A stretch of DNA of 6,837 bases from Sulfurimonas sp. Its GTDB lineage: Bacteria > Campylobacterota > Campylobacteria > Campylobacterales > Sulfurimonadaceae. The position numbers were made by a program, and so were the translations under genes. Of this stretch, positions 1-6,252 are shown one piece after another (positions within the stretch are counted from its first letter, which is position 1; every line of letters starts with the position of its first letter). Under the pieces are notes generated by a model. It saw only the letters and a list, made by a program, of their open reading frames with translations. It was not told the DNA's origin and did not search any database. The DNA is taken from the NCBI GenBank assembly GCA_022712775.1, contig JAFLJZ010000194.1, positions 1 to 6,837 on the forward strand, given 5' to 3'.

Positions 1-1949
1 AGAGAGTTTCTTCTCATGTACGATTCTTAGATGAGACAATGCGTGGAATATACGATATACAAAGGTTGTCTCGTCGCCTTTCTCTTGGACGCTTACATCC
101 TTTTGAGATGAATCATGTGTATGAATCGATGTTAAGTGTAAAAGAGTTGATGGCGTATGTTAAAAAATATAAGATTCAACGTACTCCCTTTGGAGAAAGT
201 GAACTTGATGAATTTTTACGAGATATACAAAAAAGTATAGACCTTGATATTTCTCGCCGTTTTACGAATGCTACCGTAGATGAAAACTTTTTAATGTCTG
301 GAGTTGATGAAACTATAGACAGTCTTGTTAACGAGAATTCTATTATGCTTATTGCCTATGAAGATATTATTAAAAAGATAGAAAAAATGCTTGGAAGTGC
401 AAAGGCTGGGAGTTCTTCTCGTCTTGTTACTTTGGGACTTTTAGAAAAAGACGGGTACTACATTTCTCTAAGTAAAAATAGATTTTCACAAATTGAAAAA
501 GAGTTTTTTGCGGATGAGAAATTCTCTAAGTTCAATGTAAAAAAACTTACGAATAATGTAAAAATAACATCAACTTTTACAGATGATTTGTCTGATAAAA
601 TTATGAAAAATCGGCGTAAGATTGTTAGCCTTGTTAAAGACAGATACATACAGCTTCAAGGCTTGTATGAGAGACGCTACTCTTTACTTTTTGATAGAGT
701 AATTTCGTATGTTGCAGACTTAGATGTAGGGGTTAGTTCATCGAAGGTTTCTCAAATCTATAAACATTCCCGCCCTATGATAGTCCAAGCAAATGGGGAT
801 GAAAACTTTATGCAAATAATGCAACTTCGTCATCCCCTAATAGAACTTCAAGAACGCGGTGGAATTTATGTTCCCAATGACATAGTGATGGGCAGTCGTG
901 AGTATATGGATTTACCACACCCTGAGACTGTAATGCTTGAAGTGAGCGTCCATGACGGGCATGATATTAATGGTGTACTTTTATATGGGATTAACTCAAG
1001 TGGTAAATCCTCTTTGATGAAGAGTATTGGAATCGCAGTTTTAATGGCGCAATCTGGATTTTTTGTGAGTGCTGCTGTAATGAAGTTTTCTATCTTTGAT
1101 TCACTCTTTACAAGAATCGTATCTAAGGATAATCTTGCTAAAGGACTTTCAACATTTGCTGTAGAAATGTTAGAGATGAAAAATATTTTCAACCGTTCAA
1201 CAGTTCGCTCTTTAGTTTTAGGTGATGAGATAAGTCACGGAACAGAAACACTCTCTGGTGTAGCTATAGTCGCAAGTGCTATAATGAAGTTAGCGAAAAC
1301 TCGATGTTTGTTTTTGTTTGCAACGCACTTACATCAACTCTCAACTATGAAAGAAATTACGAGTTTAAATAATGTAGTTGATTTACATCTTAGTGTTGAA
1401 TACGATGAGAAAAAAGACACGCTTCTTTTTAATAGAATCTTACAAGAGGGAAGTGGTAGTAGTATTTATGGTTTAGAATTTGCAAAGTCACTTCATATGG
1501 ATTCTGAGTTCCTCGATGTTGCCAATAAAATAAGAAAAAGATTGTCAAACGACTTTGATGAACTTGAACTTTTAGTCAAAAAGAAAAAATCAAAATACAA
1601 CAAAGATTTATATGTTACAAAATGTGTAATTTGTGGGGCTATGGCAGAAGATGTACATCATATCTCTCAACGCTCACTGGCAGATTCTGCTGGTTTTATT
1701 GGACATTTTCACCAAGACAACAAACATAATCTTGTACCGCTTTGTAAAGAACACCACAATCAAATACATGATGGAAAAATTCATGTAAATGGTTTTGTTA
1801 TGACTTCTAAAGGTTTAGAATTACAGTTTGAAGAACAGATGAACAAAGCAAAACCTCAAGTTGTAGTTGAGCCTGAGATTAATGAGCCAGTTAAAGTGGA
1901 AGAAAAAAAAGAAGAAGAAAGTACAAAGTTTGTTTTAGATGATTGGTAG
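1..1949 (+). CDS. mutS7: MutS7-type DNA mismatch repair ATPase with C-terminal HNH nuclease (5' partial)
   Basis: The reading frame is open to the left edge: codons from base 3 continue without a stop and read like MutS core, so the ATG at 39 is internal and the N-terminal mismatch-binding domains lie outside the window. Counting from that ATG, residues 1-300 are the helical lever/clamp, with the usual RHPLIE and VPNDI motifs before the ATPase. Walker A is GINSSGKSS (317-325) and Walker B is LVLGDE (D396, E397), followed by SHGTETLSG and ATHLHQL. A zinc-type HNH domain follows: C529-x2-C532, H540-H541, N564, C569-x2-H572-H573, H577. The tail is rich in Glu and Lys. The family role is mismatch recognition coupled to ATP-driven conformational change; the fused nuclease probably nicks DNA, which is inference. 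The MutS plus HNH layout is that of MutS7 proteins from Campylobacterota, giant viruses and octocoral mitochondria. MutS1 and MutS2 do not carry this domain. Confidence 0.9.
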   Translation, partial: RVSSHVRFLDETMRGIYDIQRLSRRLSLGRLHPFEMNHVYESMLSVKELMAYVKKYKIQRTPFGESELDEFLRDIQKSIDLDISRRFTNATVDENFLMSGVDETIDSLVNENSIMLIAYEDIIKKIEKMLGSAKAGSSSRLVTLGLLEKDGYYISLSKNRFSQIEKEFFADEKFSKFNVKKLTNNVKITSTFTDDLSDKIMKNRRKIVSLVKDRYIQLQGLYERRYSLLFDRVISYVADLDVGVSSSKVSQIYKHSRPMIVQANGDENFMQIMQLRHPLIELQERGGIYVPNDIVMGSREYMDLPHPETVMLEVSVHDGHDINGVLLYGINSSGKSSLMKSIGIAVLMAQSGFFVSAAVMKFSIFDSLFTRIVSKDNLAKGLSTFAVEMLEMKNIFNRSTVRSLVLGDEISHGTETLSGVAIVASAIMKLAKTRCLFLFATHLHQLSTMKEITSLNNVVDLHLSVEYDEKKDTLLFNRILQEGSGSSIYGLEFAKSLHMDSEFLDVANKIRKRLSNDFDELELLVKKKKSKYNKDLYVTKCVICGAMAEDVHHISQRSLADSAGFIGHFHQDNKHNLVPLCKEHHNQIHDGKIHVNGFVMTSKGLELQFEEQMNKAKPQVVVEPEINEPVKVEEKKEEESTKFVLDDW

Positions 1950-1982
1950 AAAGTAAATCATTGTGTGTGTTCCTAATATTTA

Positions 1983-2381
1983 CTATAACTTTTGTTCAAG
2001 CTCTAAGTTTTGTATTCTTTGGAAGTGTTTGATATTGTTGCTTATCAAAGTACAGTCGTTTTCTATAGCGATACTTGCTATCATTAAATCCATGTCAGCA
2101 ATGATATTACCATTTTTTTTCAATCTTGCTTTTTCTTTTGCAAAAATCAGGCTTGATACTTGCGTGAATTCCAATACTTTAAAGCTATCAAGAAATGGCT
2201 CAATAATTTTTAAATTTTGATTTATTTTTGTAGAGTTATATGCACCATAGATTAATTCAGTATAGTTTATTCTTGAAATATATAAGTTGTCTATTGGGAT
2301 TTGTGAGAGTTTTTCAACAGCTTCTTGTTTTCCTTTTAAAAAATAAATTAATATATCACTATCAATCAAATAATTTTTCAT
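1983..2381 (-). CDS. vapC: PIN-domain toxin, VapC/FitB-like (type II toxin-antitoxin)
   Basis: This 132-residue protein has the size and layout of a PIN-domain ribonuclease toxin. The acidic, metal-binding positions are visible: D7 in YLIDSDIL, E42 in NYTELIYG, and D96/D98 in ADMDLMIASIAIEN, followed by the LISNN motif (111-116) and a hydrophobic HF end. Family members cut RNA, often tRNA or rRNA, with Mg2+ or Mn2+; the target here is unknown. Its ATG overlaps the antitoxin stop by one base (TAATG on the minus strand) and I see no strong ribosome site of its own, so translation is probably coupled to the antitoxin. It converges on mutS7 with 33 bases between the stops. All key acidic residues are present, so it appears intact. 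Confidence 0.88.
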   Translation of the reverse strand: MKNYLIDSDILIYFLKGKQEAVEKLSQIPIDNLYISRINYTELIYGAYNSTKINQNLKIIEPFLDSFKVLEFTQVSSLIFAKEKARLKKNGNIIADMDLMIASIAIENDCTLISNNIKHFQRIQNLELEQKL

Positions 2382-2629
2382 TAGAGGTCTAGCTCAAAGT
2401 CTTTAGAGTTTTTATCGTCAATGATACTTTGTAACATATTATCAGCATCATTACTTTTTAATTTACCTGCAAACTGCAATAACTGATTCTGCTTTAAATT
2501 ATTTTGCTTTGAAAAAAAGCTTATTGCCTTTTCTATAACTTCTGTTTTTGTTGTATGAAGTTCTTCTGAGAGTTGATTAAGTGTAACAATCACACTTTCT
2601 TCCAATCGTAGATTTACTGCTCTTTTCAT
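2381..2629 (-). CDS. vapB: Ribbon-helix-helix antitoxin of the PIN toxin
   Basis: This 82-residue protein lies directly upstream of the PIN toxin. Residues 3-9 (RAVNLRL) form the DNA-contacting beta strand of a ribbon-helix-helix fold, followed by two helices (about 10-25 and 27-42, the second starting TKTEVIEKA). The C-terminal part, with FAGKL, DADNML and an acidic end (DFELDL), is the kind of flexible tail that wraps and blocks a PIN active site; that is family knowledge, not shown here. It probably neutralises the toxin and represses its own promoter as a dimer. An AAAGGG ribosome site lies 6 bases before the ATG. A promoter with an inverted repeat lies just upstream, which fits autoregulation. 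Confidence 0.85.
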   Translation of the reverse strand: MKRAVNLRLEESVIVTLNQLSEELHTTKTEVIEKAISFFSKQNNLKQNQLLQFAGKLKSNDADNMLQSIIDDKNSKDFELDL

Positions 2630-2652
2630 AGGGAACCCTTTGTCTTTACACT

Positions 2653-2681
2653 ATTATACATTATTTATGTATTTTTGTAAA
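2653..2681 (-). promoter_or_regulatory. Sigma70-type promoter of the toxin-antitoxin pair
   Basis: On the minus strand the sequence reads TTTACA (2681-2676), then 17 bases, then TATAAT (2658-2653). The -10 box is perfect, the -35 differs from TTGACA at one position, and the spacing is ideal. Transcription would start near 2646, leaving a very short leader of about 17 bases that just contains the AAAGGG ribosome site (2641-2636). This gives the toxin-antitoxin pair its own promoter, separate from the aroE operon that ends just upstream. Confidence 0.75.
2656..2672. promoter_or_regulatory. Candidate operator: 6-bp inverted repeat inside the vapBC promoter
   Basis: ATACAT (2656-2661) and ATGTAT (2667-2672) form a perfect inverted repeat with a 5-base spacer. 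It sits between the -35 and -10 boxes and overlaps the first bases of the -10 box. Ribbon-helix-helix antitoxins usually bind such short palindromes as dimers or as a toxin-antitoxin complex, so this is the best candidate for the autoregulatory site. An outer pair, TTTACA (2645-2650) and TGTAAA (2676-2681), is centred one base away. A/T-rich DNA gives short palindromes by chance, so position is the main support. Confidence 0.55.
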
Positions 2682-2705
2682 TATTATTACTTGAGGTTTG
2701 TAATA

Positions 2706-3500
2706 TTAAAGTTCAAAACTCTTTTTCATATATAAATTAATATCTTCTTTGTGAAGCTCATTATTTACAAAAAGTTCATTTGCTAATACCCCTTGACCGA
2801 GAAGCATATCTGCTCCATCTTTGTAGGTAATATTTTTTTCACGAGCGAGTTTTAAAAATGGAGTGAGTTTCCCATAAATCGCATCGGCTACAAAAGAAGT
2901 GTTGTTTAATACTGATTCTATAATCTCAAGTGGAGCGGGTAGTTCTTCATCTTTTAACCCAGCACTTGTAGTATTTACTACTAAATCGTATTTTTTAGTT
3001 TCATATGAATCCCAAGTAAAACATTTACATCCAATTTCTTTAAAGTATGCTAATCGTCCTTCACTTCTATTGATTACATCTACGTGAATGTTATCTTGAA
3101 TAAATCTAGCAGAGAGTGCTTTTGCAGTTCCACCAGCACCAAGAATTAAAATATTTTTAACTGCTCCAAATTCTTCTATAGCAAACATAAAACCATCCGC
3201 ATCTGTGTTGTAACCAATAAGCTTACCATTTTCGTTGACTATGGTATTTACAACACCAACCTTCGAAGCAAATCCTCGAATCTCATCACAGGCATTATAA
3301 GCATCTTCTTTATGTGGGACTGTAACGTTTGCACCACTAAGACCTAAATTAAAAAAAGTTTCTTTGAGTTTAGAGCCATCTTTTAAATGCACTCTTGTGT
3401 AACATGCAGGGTAGTTTAGATTTTTAAAAACAGAGTTGTGCATGAGTGGAGAGCGAGAGTGTGAGACAGGGTCACCAAAAATAGCAAATAATTTTTTCAC
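2706..3500 (-). CDS. aroE: Shikimate dehydrogenase (NADP+), AroE
   Basis: AroE reduces 3-dehydroshikimate to shikimate with NADPH in the cytoplasm, the fourth step of the shikimate pathway. The 264-residue length is normal. The substrate-binding SHSRSP (13-18) is present, as are NVTVPHKE (58-65) with the catalytic Lys64, and VNT (84-86). GYNTDADGF (96-104) carries the catalytic Asp100. The Rossmann loop GAGGTAKA (121-128) and NRS (144-146), which contacts the NADP phosphate, follow, and Gln236 lies in the MLLGQG segment. It starts with GTG at 3500, overlapping the trpE stop by one base (TAGTG on the minus strand), so its translation is probably coupled to trpE. It is the last gene of the DUF1882-SPOR-trpE-aroE operon. 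I see no strong terminator between its stop and the toxin-antitoxin promoter. Confidence 0.96.
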   Translation of the reverse strand: MKKLFAIFGDPVSHSRSPLMHNSVFKNLNYPACYTRVHLKDGSKLKETFFNLGLSGANVTVPHKEDAYNACDEIRGFASKVGVVNTIVNENGKLIGYNTDADGFMFAIEEFGAVKNILILGAGGTAKALSARFIQDNIHVDVINRSEGRLAYFKEIGCKCFTWDSYETKKYDLVVNTTSAGLKDEELPAPLEIIESVLNNTSFVADAIYGKLTPFLKLAREKNITYKDGADMLLGQGVLANELFVNNELHKEDINLYMKKSFEL

Positions 3501-4918
3501 TATTTTTTTTCTTTAGGGTCTAAGTCTTCTAATGAATGAACTAAGGCACCCAGTTTACTAGCAACTTCTTGGTACTCTGATTCTTTAACGCTATCAGCTA
3601 CGATTCCAGCACCAGCTTGAAGAATAACCTTGTCTTCTTTAACCATAGCAGTTCTAATTGTAATAGCACTATCCATATTACCATCAAAACCGAAGTAGCC
3701 TATACTTCCACTATAGAAACCTCTTTTAATACCTTCGTACTCAGCTATAAGCTCCATTGCACGTATTTTTGGTGCACCAGTCATTGTTCCTGCTGTAAAT
3801 GTAGCCATAAACAGGTCAAACATATCTTTGTCATCATCAAGTTCACCAACTACATCAGACACTATGTGCATAACATGAGAAAAGCGTTCAATATGCATCA
3901 TATCTTCAACTTTTACAGTTCCAGTTTTAGCAACTCTTCCAATGTCATTACGACCTAAATCTATAAGCATTAAATGTTCAGCTAATTCTTTAGGGTCTGC
4001 AAGTAATTCAAGTTCTAACTCTTTGTCTAGCTCTTTAGTTTCACCACGTTTACGAGTTCCAGCAATAGGGCGAAGCAGTAGTTCACCATCCGTAAGACGA
4101 ACCATAACCTCAGGAGAAGAACCTACAATATTAAAATCTTCATACTCGAGTAAAAACATATAAGGAGATGGGTTTTTTGTACGTAAGATTCTATAAAAAC
4201 TAAAAGGGTCTACTTTGATATTTCTAACAAAACGATTTGTCATAAGAATCTGAAAAACATCACCACTTTTTATCATCTCTTTTGACTTGTCTATCATATC
4301 GAAGAATTTTTCTTTAGAGTGTGTAAAGCTACCCTTATCATTTCCAATGTTTCTCACACGGTGTTGATAGATATAGGTACCTTTTAAGTCATCATGTATA
4401 GTTTGAAATTTATCTTCAAACTCTTTAAGTGTACTTACTAGGGTGATTTGATGATTCTTATGCGAATACACTAGAATTATTTTTGGAAGGATTAAATCCA
4501 AGTCAGGTGTTTGGAGTTCGTCTTCTAGATTATCCATGTTTGAGCCAAGTTTTGGTTCAAATACTTTTACCATGTCATAACCGATATATCCAATAAAACC
4601 ATCAACATAACCAACTTTTAGTTTTTTGCAGGCTTGTTTATATATTGTTGTATCTATCGTTTTGTAGTGTTTTTTTAAAAAAGTAAAAGGGTTTTCTTCT
4701 CTGATATGCACGGTTCCAGTTGAATCTGTATGGAGTGTTTTATCATTTATATATTGAAGTCTTTCTCTTGCACCGATACAGATAAAGCTATAGTTACCTT
4801 CACTTTGACCCGCACTCTCAAAAAGGTAAGTAATTTCACCCTTAAAGAGATTTTTTAGTTTTGCATAAACGGCAATGGGTGCTAGTTGGTCAAGTGTAAA
4901 TTGTTTAGAGTAAATCAA
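3500..4918 (-). CDS. trpE: Anthranilate synthase component I, TrpE (TTG start)
   Basis: TrpE converts chorismate to anthranilate, using ammonia passed from the TrpG glutaminase, which is not encoded here. An in-frame ATG exists at 5020, but its first 34 codons overlap the SPOR gene and read as non-family sequence. I choose TTG at 4918, 10 bases after the SPOR stop, giving 472 residues beginning MIYSKQFTLDQL; the ribosome site is weak. On this numbering LFESA (32-36), the regulatory N-domain motif, comes first. The chorismate-binding domain (about 200-460) has NPSPYM, PIAGTRKRG (284-292), EHLMLIDLGRND with His315, SHVMHIVSDV (347-356), GTMTGAPK (377-384) and AGAGIV (435-440). NPSPYM and the LFESA motif favour TrpE over the relative PabB. 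The LFESA motif suggests feedback inhibition by tryptophan. Confidence 0.92.
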   Translation of the reverse strand: MIYSKQFTLDQLAPIAVYAKLKNLFKGEITYLFESAGQSEGNYSFICIGARERLQYINDKTLHTDSTGTVHIREENPFTFLKKHYKTIDTTIYKQACKKLKVGYVDGFIGYIGYDMVKVFEPKLGSNMDNLEDELQTPDLDLILPKIILVYSHKNHQITLVSTLKEFEDKFQTIHDDLKGTYIYQHRVRNIGNDKGSFTHSKEKFFDMIDKSKEMIKSGDVFQILMTNRFVRNIKVDPFSFYRILRTKNPSPYMFLLEYEDFNIVGSSPEVMVRLTDGELLLRPIAGTRKRGETKELDKELELELLADPKELAEHLMLIDLGRNDIGRVAKTGTVKVEDMMHIERFSHVMHIVSDVVGELDDDKDMFDLFMATFTAGTMTGAPKIRAMELIAEYEGIKRGFYSGSIGYFGFDGNMDSAITIRTAMVKEDKVILQAGAGIVADSVKESEYQEVASKLGALVHSLEDLDPKEKK

Positions 4919-4928
4919 AAAATTACTT

Positions 4929-5576
4929 TTATAACTTAACCAAAAATGCACCCGGTTCAATCTTAGCACGAAGAACACGTCTTGCATCTTTTGCACTTGT
5001 CGCACCATTAAAAGGACCAACTAAAACCTTATTTAATGTTTTAGAGTTTTTTGTAACCTTATGAAATTTATATGTATACCCTAAGTCTGTTATAGACTTT
5101 AAAAACTTTTTATTTGGAGTATATTTTGAAAATGATCCAACTTGAATATAATAAGCTACACTAGAAGTTGTAACGGGTTTGGACTTAACAGGTGTAGGTG
5201 TAACAACTTTAACCACAGGTTTTTTAACAACAGGAACTTGAACTATCTCTTCTTCAACTTCTGCTTGGCTTTCTTCTTTAAGACGTGCAGCTATGGCATT
5301 GAGATCTTCATCATCTTGTGATACTTCTTGGAGAACTTCAACATCTTCAAAAAGTGCTTCTTCTTGAACACTATCTACAGATTTTGCCTTTGGTTCAGGT
5401 GGAATCGGAGTTTGAGGAAGATTATCTGTACCGCTTGATGTAAGACTATTCATTAGCATTATAACGACAATAAGAATTACTCCAAGTGTAGCAACAGCAA
5501 GTATAATTTTTTTATTACTATTTGCTGAAGCACCTTTGTTTAAGATGATGTCGTTTAATTCGTTGTTTTCATTCAT
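4929..5576 (-). CDS. Membrane-anchored SPOR-domain protein
   Basis: I start this gene at the ATG at 5576, because AAGGA lies 6 bases upstream and a longer form from 5606 would overlap the previous gene. The protein has 215 residues. It has a short cytoplasmic N-end, one membrane helix (about 24-43, IILAVATLGVILIVVIML), then a Pro- and Glu-rich linker (about 50-138). A C-terminal SPOR domain (about 139-215) begins YYIQVGSF, contains KVLVGPF and ends GAFLVKL. SPOR domains bind peptidoglycan stripped of stem peptides and often bring proteins to the division site. The topology is therefore N-in with the SPOR domain in the periplasm. A similar gene occupies the same place between the DUF1882 gene and aroE in Campylobacter. 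The exact partner is not known from the sequence. Confidence 0.88.
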   Translation of the reverse strand: MNENNELNDIILNKGASANSNKKIILAVATLGVILIVVIMLMNSLTSSGTDNLPQTPIPPEPKAKSVDSVQEEALFEDVEVLQEVSQDDEDLNAIAARLKEESQAEVEEEIVQVPVVKKPVVKVVTPTPVKSKPVTTSSVAYYIQVGSFSKYTPNKKFLKSITDLGYTYKFHKVTKNSKTLNKVLVGPFNGATSAKDARRVLRAKIEPGAFLVKL

Positions 5577-5582
5577 AAGTTT

Positions 5583-5587
5583 TCCTT
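5583..5587 (-). promoter_or_regulatory. Ribosome binding site of the SPOR gene (decides its start)
   Basis: AAGGA on the minus strand lies 6 bases before the ATG at 5576. It sits directly against the TAA stop of the DUF1882 gene (5590-5588). This favours the ATG at 5576 over the in-frame ATG 30 bases further upstream, which would lie inside the DUF1882 gene. Confidence 0.8.
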
Positions 5588-6130
5588 TTAGAGGTGCTTC
5601 GACCAAGAAGCTCCTCTTTCTTTTGCATATACTTCGTAAGGTAGAGTAAGTATATTATACTCATCTGGCATATCAGCATTTGGAAACATACGCCATTGTT
5701 TAGGTTGTTTGGCTGCTAGTTTCATACTTATCATTTTTCCAAGTTGGATAGCTTCTTGGAGAGTAGTATGCCCTTTATGGATATACAGATGAAGATGACC
5801 TTCTGTTTTTGTTTTATATGCCGTAAAATTGATGTAACCTTCTTCACGAAGCAAAAGTTGAGCCTTATGGTAAAAACGCTCAGGATCTCTTCCATTATAA
5901 TCAATTACAATATTTTCTACTTTATTATGTTTGTTAACAATAGAATGAGCAACGGTAATCTCACCTTTGATATGTTTGTTTATGATTGATTGATTTAATG
6001 GCGCATTTACTTTTTCAAATTTGTTATAAAAAGTACGCCCTTTAAATGTAAGTTTATTAACTACTGTATCTTTTTTTTCCCAGTAGTGGTCACTCACCAT
6101 TTTAATAAGTTTAAGATCCATTGCTGTCAT
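5588..6130 (-). CDS. DUF1882 family protein (uncharacterised, primase-like features)
   Basis: This 180-residue protein belongs to DUF1882, a family found in Campylobacterota next to glyA (H. pylori HP0184 is a member). It has no signal peptide or membrane helix, so it is probably cytoplasmic. No function is established. The middle and C-terminal parts resemble archaeo-eukaryotic primase-like domains. A strand carries VIDYNG (D77, N79), then TEGHLHLYI (H112, H114), then an FPNADMP segment (149-155) and NILTLPY (159-165). In those enzymes the equivalents are DxD, G-x-H and FPNQ...GNLIALPL. Here the second Asp is replaced by Asn79, so polymerase activity may be lost. This comparison is my inference from motif order. 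AAAGGA lies 8 bases before the ATG at 6130. It is the first gene of the operon. Confidence 0.82.
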   Translation of the reverse strand: MTAMDLKLIKMVSDHYWEKKDTVVNKLTFKGRTFYNKFEKVNAPLNQSIINKHIKGEITVAHSIVNKHNKVENIVIDYNGRDPERFYHKAQLLLREEGYINFTAYKTKTEGHLHLYIHKGHTTLQEAIQLGKMISMKLAAKQPKQWRMFPNADMPDEYNILTLPYEVYAKERGASWSKHL

Positions 6131-6138
6131 ATATTAAA

Positions 6139-6144
6139 TCCTTT
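6139..6144 (-). promoter_or_regulatory. Ribosome binding site of the DUF1882 gene
   Basis: AAAGGA on the minus strand lies 8 bases before the ATG at 6130. A second in-frame ATG three codons later is about 17 bases away, too far for this site, so the first ATG is the better start. Confidence 0.7.
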
Positions 6145-6159
6145 AATTTTATTACATAA

Positions 6160-6180
6160 AATGAAAGGAAACCTTTCATT
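6160..6180 (-). terminator. Perfect 9-bp hairpin downstream of glyA, possible terminator
   Basis: AATGAAAGG (6160-6168) and CCTTTCATT (6172-6180) pair perfectly around a 3-base loop. In the minus-strand transcript, which is the direction of glyA, the stem is followed by only a short U-rich tail (TTTTATG, the first two T belonging to the stem). It has few G-C pairs. It may be a weak terminator for glyA, or a stem within the leader of the DUF1882 operon, whose ATG is 30 bases further on. The hairpin is certain as sequence; its role is not. Confidence 0.5.
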
Positions 6181-6190
6181 AATTTACTAC

Positions 6191-6214
6191 GATGTTGGGA
6201 GTAATCCCACCATC
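6191..6214. repeat. Imperfect inverted repeat with a GTAA loop
   Basis: GATG-T-TGGGA (6191-6200) pairs with TCCCA-C-CATC (6205-6214) around GTAA, with one mismatch. In a plus-strand RNA the loop would be a GNRA tetraloop closed by A-U; in a minus-strand RNA the loop is UUAC. The stem is G/C-rich and the most stable-looking one in the spacer. Confidence 0.65.
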
Positions 6215-6215
6215 T

Positions 6216-6227
6216 ACGCTAACGCTA
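6216..6227. repeat. Tandem 6-mer repeat ACGCTA x 2
   Basis: ACGCTA occurs twice in direct succession (TAGCGT twice on the minus strand), between the GTAA hairpin and the 12-bp palindrome. It is short and may be chance, but it lies inside the G+C-rich island. Confidence 0.4.
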
Positions 6228-6252
6228 TGTTTCCTTCGTGCGAGAAGCTCAC

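Noticed and set aside
1952..1984. AGTAAAT/ATTTACT inverted repeat between the convergent mutS7 and vapC stops, as a bidirectional terminator
   Set aside because: The arms are perfect (7 bp) but almost entirely A/T, the loop is 19 bases and no T run follows. It is too weak to call, although a terminator would be expected at this place.
2630..2639. AGGG-AA-CCCT inverted repeat over the vapB ribosome site
   Set aside because: Only 4-bp arms and a 2-base centre that cannot form an RNA loop; possibly a minor second operator half, but not supportable.
2685..2705. TATTAC/GTAATA stem just after the aroE stop, as a terminator
   Set aside because: Six A/T-rich pairs with a 9-base loop and no run of T in the minus-strand direction; likely chance in A/T-rich DNA.
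4919..5020. Long form of trpE from the ATG at 5020
   Set aside because: The extra 34 residues lie inside the SPOR gene in another frame and do not resemble a TrpE N-end.
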